DNA of 10,027 nucleotides from JAJZMF01 sp035702845 (GTDB lineage: Bacteria > Actinomycetota > Acidimicrobiia > Acidimicrobiales > Palsa-688). Under the pieces are notes generated by a model. That model searched no databases. It saw only the letters and a list, made by a program, of their open reading frames with translations, and was not told the origin of the DNA. Numbering within the stretch: position 1 is the stretch's first letter; each line of letters opens with the position of its first letter. This document shows, piece by piece, positions 1 through 5,519 of the stretch. Location of the stretch: positions 1-10,027 of the forward strand of contig DASSZK010000159.1 in NCBI GenBank assembly GCA_035702845.1, in the 5' to 3' direction. The position numbers were made by a program, and so were the translations under genes.

Positions 1-1
1 T

Positions 2-1321
2 CTGGACGAGCTTGCCCAGCGCATGGAAAAGCTGCGCATCGCCATGGAGGAGGACCCAAGCGACCGGGCTGTCCAGCGCTTTTCCCGAGCCGAAGAGCGC
101 TTCGCGGCGGCCGGAGGTTACGCCGCGGAAGCAGAGGTGCGCCGGCTGGCCGCCGGCCTCGGGCTGATGCCGGACCGGCTTGACCTGCCCGTCAGCGTGC
201 TGAGCGGCGGCGAGCGGCGGCGCCTCGAGCTGGCGCGGATCCTTTTTGCCGGGAGTGACGTGCTCATGCTGGACGAACCCACCAACCACCTCGACAGCGA
301 TGCCAAAGGATGGCTCGTGGCCTTCCTGCGCAGCTACCGGGGAGCCTTGTTGGTGGTCAGCCACGACATCGGCCTGCTTGACGAGTCGATCACCAGGGTC
401 CTGCACCTGGACGAGGGCGACCTTGTGGAGTACAAGGGCACATACACGCAGTACCAGCGCGCCCGAGCCGAGGACGAGGCCCGCCAGGCGCGCTTGGCGG
501 AGCGCCAAGGAGCAGAGATAAAGCGGCTCAGCACTTTGGCCGAGTCGATGCGCCACCAGACCGCCAAACGAGCCCGGGTGGCCAAGACGCTCGACAAGCG
601 CGTCGCCCGCCTGCAAGGCACCGCGGTAGGTGCCCCAACGCATCGGGAGCGGCGCTACGACATCAATTTCCCACCGCCTCCACGCAGCGGGAGGATCGTC
701 ATCGAAGCGCGGGACCTGGCCAAGTCGTACGGGGTTCAGGAAGTCTTCAAGGGGGTCGGCTTTGCCGTCGAACGTGGGCAACGCCTGCTTGTAATGGGCC
801 TCAACGGAGCGGGGAAGACCAGCCTCTTGCGCGTGCTGGCTGGGATGTCGGAGCCCACCAACGGCCGCTTCGAAACGGGGACCGGTGTTTCTGTTGGCTA
901 CTACGCTCAGGAGCATGAAGGCATCGTGCCGGGGCGCAGTGTGCTCGAGCACATGGTGGAGGCGGCCGACCGACCGCTGACCGAGCTGCGCAGCCTTCTT
1001 GGCATGTTCGGTCTCGTTGGCGATAAAGCATTCCAAGACGCAGCCACACTGAGCGGCGGTGAGAAAACGAAGCTGGCCCTCGCCCAGCTGGTGGCCGGCC
1101 GCCACAACTGCCTGCTTCTGGACGAACCGACGAACAACTTGGACCCGCCCTCACGCGAAGGCATAGGCCATGCCTTGTCGAGGTGGCCGGGGACCATGGT
1201 CGTAGTGAGCCACGATGCCGAGTTCGTCAGCGAGCTCGACCCCGATCGGGCACTGACGATGCCGGACGGCCAAGAGGACGCATGGAGCGACGACCTGCTC
1301 GACCTGGTGAGCATGGCGTAG
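2..1321 (+). CDS. ABC-F family ATP-binding protein (5' end outside window)
   Basis: This is a soluble twin-ATPase protein of the ABC-F family, whose members act on ribosomes (translation factors or antibiotic ribosome protection) rather than in membrane transport. The frame is open from the first full codon at base 2, so the start and the first Walker A lie upstream. Counting visible residues from base 2, the first ATPase half shows signature LSGGE (67-71), Walker B ending LDEPTNHLD (to 98) and the switch SHD (120-122). A charged, arginine/glutamate-rich linker (about 147-212) probably forms the helical hairpin that reaches the ribosome. The second half is complete: Walker A GLNGAGKTS (266-274), Q-loop in YYAQE, signature LSGGE (350-354), LDEPTNNLD (to 381) and SHD (403-405). 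The tail after the second ATPase is short. No transmembrane segment is visible. Family assignment is firm; whether it is a housekeeping factor or a resistance protein cannot be told from this part. Confidence 0.93.
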   Translation: MDELAQRMEKLRIAMEEDPSDRAVQRFSRAEERFAAAGGYAAEAEVRRLAAGLGLMPDRLDLPVSVLSGGERRRLELARILFAGSDVLMLDEPTNHLDSDAKGWLVAFLRSYRGALLVVSHDIGLLDESITRVLHLDEGDLVEYKGTYTQYQRARAEDEARQARLAERQGAEIKRLSTLAESMRHQTAKRARVAKTLDKRVARLQGTAVGAPTHRERRYDINFPPPPRSGRIVIEARDLAKSYGVQEVFKGVGFAVERGQRLLVMGLNGAGKTSLLRVLAGMSEPTNGRFETGTGVSVGYYAQEHEGIVPGRSVLEHMVEAADRPLTELRSLLGMFGLVGDKAFQDAATLSGGEKTKLALAQLVAGRHNCLLLDEPTNNLDPPSREGIGHALSRWPGTMVVVSHDAEFVSELDPDRALTMPDGQEDAWSDDLLDLVSMA

Positions 1322-1325
1322 CCCA

Positions 1326-1342
1326 ACTGCCGGATTGGCAGT
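1326..1342 (+). terminator. Hairpin just after the ABC-F gene, possible weak terminator
   Basis: A perfect 6-bp inverted repeat, ACTGCC and GGCAGT, flanks a 5-base loop and begins five bases after the TAG stop of the ABC-F gene. No T-tract follows, so it is not a classical intrinsic terminator. It may be a 3' end stabiliser or chance. A stem of this size is not rare in GC-rich DNA. Confidence 0.25.
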
Positions 1343-1630
1343 CAAGGCCTGTGAGCGCAAGGGGCCGCGCTGGGGTAGATCCCCGTCATGTCAGACGCAG
1401 ATGACCAAATGGGCGGCCACGGCGGGGAAACCGGGCGTGCTCCGGGGGACGGTGCCGCGCCCGACCAAGACGGCCAAGGTCAAGCCGGCCCCGACGACCG
1501 TGACGGTGAAGCCGGGCAAGAAGACGCGCACGGAGCGACCGCACCGCACTGACCAGCTGGGCGTGTCGCGACCCGCTAGTCGGCGGTTAGCATGCGGCGC
1601 GTCATCTGACCACAACTATCGGGAGGAACA
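1343..1630. other. Unresolved gap with ambiguous small open frames
   Basis: No recognisable gene lies between the ABC-F gene and osmC. A small frame at 1388-1552 (+) begins with ATG and would encode 54 residues, rich in Gly, Asp and Gln (for example GPDDRDGEAGQEDAHGA), with no clear ribosome binding site. The frame in the 1335 register has much higher GC at third positions (my hand count is over 90% across the shared stretch) and reads as a Lys/Thr/Pro-rich basic peptide, but it runs on deep into osmC. A TTG-initiated minus-strand frame at 1391-1615 shares that same GC-rich third position and has a hydrophobic stretch. Composition therefore favours no single frame. Low-complexity coding, a decayed gene or non-coding DNA are all possible. 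A weak TAGCAT at 1588-1593 could be a -10 box for osmC, without a clear -35. Confidence 0.3.
1621..1627 (+). promoter_or_regulatory. Ribosome binding site of osmC
   Basis: GGGAGGA ends three bases before the GTG at 1631. It is the only purine-rich Shine-Dalgarno-like site near the start of the OsmC homology, and it fixes GTG 1631 as the start codon. Confidence 0.75.
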
Positions 1631-2059
1631 GTGCCCCAGGCGAAAGCCAATGCCGTTTGGAACGGCGACCTCGAATCAGGCAGAGGCCACTTCAGCGCGG
1701 GGAACGGCATTGATGCCGACTATTCGTTCAAGACCCGCTTCGAAGATGCACCGGGCGCCAACCCCGAGCAGCTCTTAGGAGCGGCACATGCCGCATGTTT
1801 CTCCATGGCACTGTCCAACATGTTGGCTAAGGCGGGTACGCCACCCGAGTCCGTCGAGACCGAAGCCACAGTGACGCTCAGGCCCGTGGATAGCAAACCG
1901 ACGATTACCAGTATCCACCTGGTGACGCGAGGCAACGTTCCCGGTATTGAAGCACAGGAGTTTGTCCGTCTCGCGAATGAGGCCAAGAATGGGTGCCCGG
2001 TGAGCCGGGCCCTCGCCGGGGTGACCGAGATCACTCTGGACGCCTCGCTCCGGCAATAA
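1631..2059 (+). CDS. osmC: OsmC/Ohr-family peroxiredoxin
   Basis: This is a small cytoplasmic thiol peroxidase that reduces organic hydroperoxides and hydrogen peroxide; known OsmC and Ohr proteins are dimers, usually recycled by lipoylated or other thiol donors. The 142 residues match the usual family length. The two redox cysteines sit in their conserved settings: Cys56 in AAHAACFSMALS and Cys122 in NGCPVSRAL. The glutamate of the NPEQLLGAAH helix (Glu46) and Arg36 are the other expected active-site residues. GAAHAACFSMALSNML is closer to the OsmC branch than to Ohr, so I use osmC with some reserve. The start is GTG, set by the GGGAGGA just upstream. The gene stands alone: the gap upstream is unclear and an alcohol dehydrogenase remnant lies on the opposite strand downstream. 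Its third positions look less GC-rich than its neighbours', a mild hint of different origin or weaker codon selection. Confidence 0.93.
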   Translation: MPQAKANAVWNGDLESGRGHFSAGNGIDADYSFKTRFEDAPGANPEQLLGAAHAACFSMALSNMLAKAGTPPESVETEATVTLRPVDSKPTITSIHLVTRGNVPGIEAQEFVRLANEAKNGCPVSRALAGVTEITLDASLRQ

Positions 2060-2087
2060 GTAGCGGTAACGACAGTGCGATAACCAT

Positions 2088-2279
2088 CTTGATCGGGCCA
2101 ACGCCGGCGAAGGGCGCTCTGACGTACTGCGCCTGGCCCCCGGCGTGGCCACCGGTCAAGTGGGAGTAACAGATTGCATGCCCCCCAGGCACCCGCAGGC
2201 GATAGGGCACGGCACCACGACGCGGTCACCGACCTTCAGCCTCTTGGCGGGGGCACCGCGTCCAACCTTGAAACCGGTG
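2088..2279 (-). pseudogene. Decayed remnant of a zinc-dependent alcohol dehydrogenase
   Basis: Read on the minus strand, this otherwise gene-free stretch holds two blocks of a zinc-dependent medium-chain alcohol/formaldehyde dehydrogenase. Block A (2278-2189) reads TGFKVGRGAPAKRLKVGDRV then VVPCPIACGC. This is the GroES-like strand leading into the structural-zinc cysteines. Block B (2168-2088), in another frame, reads YSHLTGG followed by HAGGQAQYVRAPFAGVGPIK, a hallmark of the same family. Block A's frame meets TGA at 2158-2156. Only about 20 bases separate the blocks, where intact relatives have several tens of residues with most of the zinc lobe, so there is an internal deletion. At the front, HRF in a third frame at 2279-2271 may be a further shifted relic of the preceding strand. 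The NAD-binding domain and both ends are missing. The rest of the gap (2060-2087 and 2280-2419) shows nothing recognisable. Confidence 0.82.
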
Positions 2280-2419
2280 CCCGCCACCCGCGGGATTGCG
2301 TGAGCGACGTAGCCCAATTGCTAAGAAGGCAGGGTGACATCCAACGCTGACGAGCGCGCCCAGGCAGCTGGCGCCGCCTCCGCACTCTGGGCTAGTTCTG
2401 CCCCGGCACCCGGTACGCC

Positions 2420-2992
2420 GTGAGCGAGCACCCTTCACCGCCCGCCGCGGACCGCCCGGACGGCGTTCGTTCGCTCAGCTGGCCAGAGGAAGTCGAGGCC
2501 ACAGCCGGCTCCGACGACCTCGTGTTCCGCGCGCTCGGCGACCCCACGCGTAGACGGATCCTCCTGGCACTGGCAGCGCAAGAGATGCCCGCCGGCCATG
2601 TCGCCGCCCTGTTCCCCATCTCCGGCCCATCGGTTTCCAGGCACCTGACCGTCCTGCGCTCGGCGGGCTTGGTCAAGGAGCGCCGGGAGGGCAACCGGTT
2701 GATTTGCTCTCTGGCCGCTGCACCGCTAGCCAGCACCATCGGCCGCCTGATGAAGGGGCTGGCCCTCGACGCCGACGGCGCCATCACAGGCCCTGCTGCA
2801 GGCAGAGACCGAAGCGGTGGCGACCAGCCCGCGTACGCTACAGGTTCAGAGCCCCGGAAGAAGAAGCCAAAACCGGCCGACGACCAGCCAAAAAAGAAGA
2901 ACAAAAAGGATAAACGGCGCGCATCGCAAGCGTCCGAGGTCGCACCCGAGCCGGTGCTGCCTGGACCACCGCCGGGCCCGAAACTAACCTAG
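2420..2992 (+). CDS. ArsR-type winged-helix regulator with lysine-rich C-terminal tail
   Basis: This is a probable DNA-binding transcription regulator of the ArsR/SmtB winged-helix class, presumed dimeric; the target genes are unknown. Residues 33-100 hold the fold: FRALGDPTRRRILLAL (helix 1), then the helix-turn-helix with recognition helix ISGPSVSRHLTVLRSAGLV, then the wing KERREGNRLICSL. The N-terminal 30 residues are proline- and acid-rich. After about residue 120 the protein leaves the family pattern, with a strongly basic stretch (145-167, RKKKPKP and KKKNKKDKRR) and a Pro-rich end. Typical members have about 100-120 residues, so this tail of about 70 is an addition. No ELCVCDL-type metal site exists and Cys96 is the only cysteine, so metal sensing by the classical site is unlikely. 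The start is GTG, the first start after an in-frame stop at 2393-2395; the ribosome binding site is poor. It might control itself or the secreted-protein gene 87 bases downstream. Confidence 0.85.
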   Translation: MSEHPSPPAADRPDGVRSLSWPEEVEATAGSDDLVFRALGDPTRRRILLALAAQEMPAGHVAALFPISGPSVSRHLTVLRSAGLVKERREGNRLICSLAAAPLASTIGRLMKGLALDADGAITGPAAGRDRSGGDQPAYATGSEPRKKKPKPADDQPKKKNKKDKRRASQASEVAPEPVLPGPPPGPKLT

Positions 2993-3032
2993 GGCTCGGG
3001 CCAGCGGCGAGATGGCGCCGGGCCCCGCGTCA

Positions 3033-3051
3033 GTTGCCGATCGTTGGCAAC
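3033..3051. repeat. 6-bp stem inverted repeat between arsR-like gene and secreted-protein gene
   Basis: GTTGCC and GGCAAC flank a 7-base loop in the 87-base gap. It could be an operator half-site pair for the neighbouring winged-helix regulator, a 5' leader hairpin of the next gene or chance. There is no T-tract, so it is not a standard terminator. Confidence 0.25.
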
Positions 3052-3067
3052 CGCTCCGCAAGCAGCC

Positions 3068-3074
3068 GGGAGGT
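3068..3074 (+). promoter_or_regulatory. Ribosome binding site fixing the GTG 3080 start
   Basis: GGGAGGT is followed by five bases and then GTG at 3080. A longer in-frame reading from TTG 3044 has no such site, and its start codon lies within the loop of the 3033-3051 hairpin. The GTG start also puts the basic n-region of the signal peptide at the right distance from the hydrophobic core. Confidence 0.75.
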
Positions 3075-3079
3075 CGCAG

Positions 3080-3568
3080 GTGCCAGCTAATCGTGCCGAG
3101 TCGCCGAAGAAGGTGGTCGCCGCAGGCACCGCTACCCTGCTGGCAGCGATCGCTCTCGCCGCCTCCCCTGGCACCGCCTTCGCCTTGGGATCCTGGAACA
3201 AGACCAAGCCCAACCCCCACTTCAAGATGGCGACAGTGCCCTGGATCACTACGGTCCGCGGAGCACCTGGAGGGTCGGCGGCCACAAGCGTGACCTTCAA
3301 GGCAAGCATCAACCCACAAGGGTCGCAATCGGCCTACTGCTTCGATTACGGCCTGACCGGCTCCTACGATTTCAAGACCGAGACAGACCCGGCATGGGAG
3401 GACGGCGAGACAGAACCGCAGTTCCTGCCCGGCGTTTACGGGGCCATACCCGTGGTCGGTTACGTGTTCGGGCTGAAGCCGAACACCGTTTACCATTACA
3501 CGGTGCAGATAACAAACGCCGGGGGCGACAAGCTGACGGCCGACCGCACTTTCCGCACGGCAAAGTAA
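3080..3568 (+). CDS. Secreted protein with a fibronectin type III-like domain
   Basis: I do not recognise a specific gene; the product is a 162-residue exported protein. The first 35 residues form a Sec signal peptide: a basic start (with SPKK), a hydrophobic core from about residue 12 to 28, and a likely cleavage after Ala35 in TAFA/LG. There is no lipobox cysteine or C-terminal anchor, so release or wall association is expected. Residues about 70-160 resemble the fibronectin-III-like beta sandwich common in actinobacterial surface proteins: TFKASINPQGSQSAYCFDYG, then GLKPNTVYHYTVQITNAGGD, ending in ADRTFRTA. Such domains usually occur in tandem or attached to enzymes; here it is alone. An acidic insert (TETDPAWEDGETEP, 100-113) separates the strands. 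The single Cys87 cannot form an internal disulphide. Role unknown; adhesion or wall scaffolding is a guess. It converges on the metal transporter with 16 bases between stops. Confidence 0.8.
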   Translation: MPANRAESPKKVVAAGTATLLAAIALAASPGTAFALGSWNKTKPNPHFKMATVPWITTVRGAPGGSAATSVTFKASINPQGSQSAYCFDYGLTGSYDFKTETDPAWEDGETEPQFLPGVYGAIPVVGYVFGLKPNTVYHYTVQITNAGGDKLTADRTFRTAK

Positions 3569-3584
3569 GGCAACAGGCAGCGCC

Positions 3585-5255
3585 TTAGCCCAGCGCAACC
3601 TGCACGATCTTGACGACGACGAGAGCAAAAGCCACCACCAGGTAAGCTCGCATCAAACCCAGGCCGACCTTGCGGGAGCGCGAAACAACCGGTTTGGCCA
3701 GCAGGTTGAGCGCGGGCATCCGCCAGGTCTGGCGGTCGTGCCACTCGACGGGGACAGTGAGTACTGCGGAGTGCCGGCGCTTGCTGGCGGCGAGCATGTA
3801 GGCGCCCGCCACCAGCCCCATCCCGGCTCCACCTACAACTATGAGAAGTATCTGGCGACTGTTCAGGCCGGGGAAGAGCACGCTCGCCGTCAGGACAATG
3901 CTCAGTACGATCAGGCACCAGACCACCACCGATGTGAAGGCGTTGAGCCGGCGTGAATTAACCCAGGGCCCGAGCACGTCCTTGTCGTTGCACAGCAGCA
4001 GCAGGAACACTGTGGCGCTCGGCAAGAGCACGCCGGCCAGCGTCTGGACGCCCTCGGTTATGAGGCCCAGAGGCGCTCCGGGGACCAGCACGACGGCGGC
4101 CGCTATGGCCATCAGCCCGGCGTAGGCGGCATAGAAACCCTTAGCCGAAGACACCGACCGGTGCAATGAGTGGTTGACCCCGATCACATCGGCGCCGGCA
4201 TAGGCCGTAGCCAGGCCAACGGCAGCGGCCCCGATAATGCTGGCGTCGAGAAGAGCTATCGCAAACAGGTCACCGAGCAGTCGGGACCCGTAGTGCCCTA
4301 GAGCCTGAGCCACACCGGCGGTGCTGGAGAAGTGACCGAAACCTGGCCGGCCGGCGAAGATGGCGTCTGAGAACCCGAACATTGCAGCGGCGCCGACCAC
4401 CACCACCACTATGCCCACCCATAGGTCGACCTTTTCGTACTTGATAAACCTTGGCGTGATGCGCTTGTCGATTACGTAGGACTGCTGGAAGAACAGCTGC
4501 CAGGGCGCCACGGTCGTCCCGACGATGGCGATGAGGAGCAGCATGACAGTGGACAGATGCGACCCCTTGGGCAGCCCGGGGACCACGAAGTCGTAGGCCA
4601 TCTGGCTGGTGGGGGGGTGCACTGCGATGTAGATGGGGATGAGCACTGCCGACCCGGCCACCAGAGCCAGGCAGACCCGCTCGAAGCGGCGAAAACTGCC
4701 CGTGCTTGCGGCCCCGATTACGAGCAGGGCGGCCAGGAGCACGGAAGGGACCTTGGGGAGCCCCAGGTAGCCGACGGCGAGCGTGATGCCGATGAACTCG
4801 GTGACGATGGTGAGAGCGTTGAGCACGAACAGGTCGATGACAGAGAACGCCCCCCAGAAGCGCCCAAACCGCTCCAATATCAGGCGAGCGTGCCCCACGC
4901 CCGACACGGCGCCCAGCCGTAGCACCATCTCCTGGTTGACGTAGAGGACAGGCACCAGCAGCACAAGCGACCACAACAGGCGCGTGCCATAGTCCTGACC
5001 GGCCTGGGTGTAGGTACTGAACGCACCTGCGTCGTTGTCGCCGACCATGACAATGAGCCCGGGCCCGACGATGGCCAACAACGTCTTGAACTTCGCAGAC
5101 AACGTGAGCCGCTCGCCGATGTCGTGGCGGCGCACGGTCCCGAGCGCGCCACGGATATCGCCCACATGGGCGCTGTCGAGCACCGCTTCAGGCTGCGTGG
5201 CCATGGCCACAGTTGATCCGTCTGTAGGCAGGACTTGCGTGAAAAGGCGCGCCAC
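3585..5255 (-). CDS. NRAMP-family divalent metal transporter, magnesium-transporter-like (NRMT) branch
   Basis: This is an integral membrane transporter of the SLC11/NRAMP fold, 556 residues, with a cytoplasmic N-terminus of about 55 residues, roughly 12-13 hydrophobic segments, and a soluble stretch before the last one. Helix 1 carries GPGLIVMVGDNDAGAFSTYT, where DND-AGA (73-78) replaces the DPGN metal motif of canonical Mn/Fe NRAMPs. Helix 6 carries IVGTTVAPWQLFFQQS, where Ala250-Pro-Trp replaces the Met-Pro-His whose methionine selects transition metals. Both changes are what I recall for the NRAMP-related magnesium transporters, so Mg2+ (or Mn2+) uptake is inferred, not shown. The N-terminal LDSAHVGDIRGALGT is also typical of the actinobacterial homologues. 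GTG is chosen as start because AAAGGAGGT lies six bases upstream. The gene has its own promoter and a long leader and is divergent from the SpoIIE-type gene. Length exceeds the roughly 400-450 residues of MntH, mostly through both termini. Confidence 0.9.
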   Translation of the reverse strand: MARLFTQVLPTDGSTVAMATQPEAVLDSAHVGDIRGALGTVRRHDIGERLTLSAKFKTLLAIVGPGLIVMVGDNDAGAFSTYTQAGQDYGTRLLWSLVLLVPVLYVNQEMVLRLGAVSGVGHARLILERFGRFWGAFSVIDLFVLNALTIVTEFIGITLAVGYLGLPKVPSVLLAALLVIGAASTGSFRRFERVCLALVAGSAVLIPIYIAVHPPTSQMAYDFVVPGLPKGSHLSTVMLLLIAIVGTTVAPWQLFFQQSYVIDKRITPRFIKYEKVDLWVGIVVVVVGAAAMFGFSDAIFAGRPGFGHFSSTAGVAQALGHYGSRLLGDLFAIALLDASIIGAAAVGLATAYAGADVIGVNHSLHRSVSSAKGFYAAYAGLMAIAAAVVLVPGAPLGLITEGVQTLAGVLLPSATVFLLLLCNDKDVLGPWVNSRRLNAFTSVVVWCLIVLSIVLTASVLFPGLNSRQILLIVVGGAGMGLVAGAYMLAASKRRHSAVLTVPVEWHDRQTWRMPALNLLAKPVVSRSRKVGLGLMRAYLVVAFALVVVKIVQVALG

Positions 5256-5482
5256 GGGGCGACCTCCTTTCGGGGCGGCGCGCGCTCGGCGACGAGCGCA
5301 CGAACTTCAGGGCACAAGCACGGTGGGACAGTGCTCTCCTGAGCCGGGAAAGGGCCTAAACGGTCAAGACGTCAACGACAGCGAGGAACGCGTCAGCGAC
5401 GTGGCTGGCCCGGCTTCGGAGAGCGCCAGGTACTTGGGGGCTGTGAAAGCACCGGCTCACCTCCTCGCTAGGCAACAGAACG
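5256..5482 (-). promoter_or_regulatory. Long, possibly structured 5' leader of the metal transporter gene
   Basis: About 225 bases separate the predicted transcription start from the GTG. On the minus strand, TGAGCCGG (5459-5452) can pair with CCGGCTCA (5347-5340), closing a domain of about 120 bases. GCTCTCC (5424-5418) can pair with GGAGAGC (5339-5333), whose 3' arm directly adjoins the first pair's. A third stem, GCGCTCG-TCGC-CGAGCGC (5299-5282), stands just before the ribosome binding site. In GC-rich DNA one or more such repeats are expected by chance. I could not match the leader to the M-box or yybP-ykoY metal riboswitch consensus: GGTGAG occurs, but the rest of the M-box core does not. 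A 44-codon frame from ATG 5490 overlaps the -10 box and is unlikely to be translated from this promoter. Confidence 0.35.
5262..5270 (-). promoter_or_regulatory. Strong ribosome binding site of the metal transporter
   Basis: Minus-strand AAAGGAGGT is a near-complete anti-16S match six bases before GTG 5255. It decides the start against an internal ATG at codon 18. Confidence 0.85.
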
Positions 5483-5488
5483 TCCGCC

Positions 5489-5517
5489 ATTGTACCGGTT
5501 AGGACCCGCGGCGTCAA
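5489..5517 (-). promoter_or_regulatory. Sigma-70-type promoter of the metal transporter gene
   Basis: The minus strand reads TTGACG (5517-5512), a 17-base spacer, then TACAAT (5494-5489). Each box differs from the housekeeping consensus at one position and the spacing is ideal. The A+T-rich boxes stand out in a GC-rich region. Transcription would start near 5482, leaving a leader of about 225 bases. The promoter overlaps the possible 5' end of the divergent SpoIIE-type gene. Confidence 0.75.
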
Positions 5518-5519
5518 CA

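Noticed and set aside
1335..1778. 147-codon plus-strand reading spanning the gap and the osmC 5' end
   Set aside because: It overlaps nearly 150 bases of a confidently assigned osmC in another frame; only its first part has coding-like composition.
2060..2419. tRNA or small RNA gene in the gap after osmC
   Set aside because: No cloverleaf or T-loop-like sequence was found; the conserved-looking parts are explained by the alcohol dehydrogenase remnant.
3044..3079. Longer start (TTG 3044) for the secreted protein
   Set aside because: GTG 3080 has GGGAGGT at good spacing and gives a normal signal peptide; TTG 3044 has no such site and would add an untypical N-terminus.
3569..3584. Bidirectional terminator between the secreted-protein and transporter genes
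   Set aside because: The 16-base gap and flanks contain only a short AGGC/GCCT repeat and no T-tract on either strand.
4270..4974. 234-codon minus-strand frame inside the metal transporter gene
   Set aside because: It is an arginine/proline/histidine-rich shadow of the transporter in another frame, without any family motif.
5256..5482. M-box or yybP-ykoY metal riboswitch in the transporter leader
   Set aside because: Only short pieces (GGTGAG, ACGTCGCTGACGC) resemble the M-box and the full conserved core is not there. The GGGGAGUAG element of yybP-ykoY is absent. Kept only as an unclassified leader.
5356..5490. Minus-strand 44-codon frame from ATG 5490 (ends LAVVDVLTV) as a leader peptide of the metal transporter
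   Set aside because: Its ATG overlaps the -10 box TACAAT, so the predicted transcript would not include the start codon, and it has no ribosome binding site.
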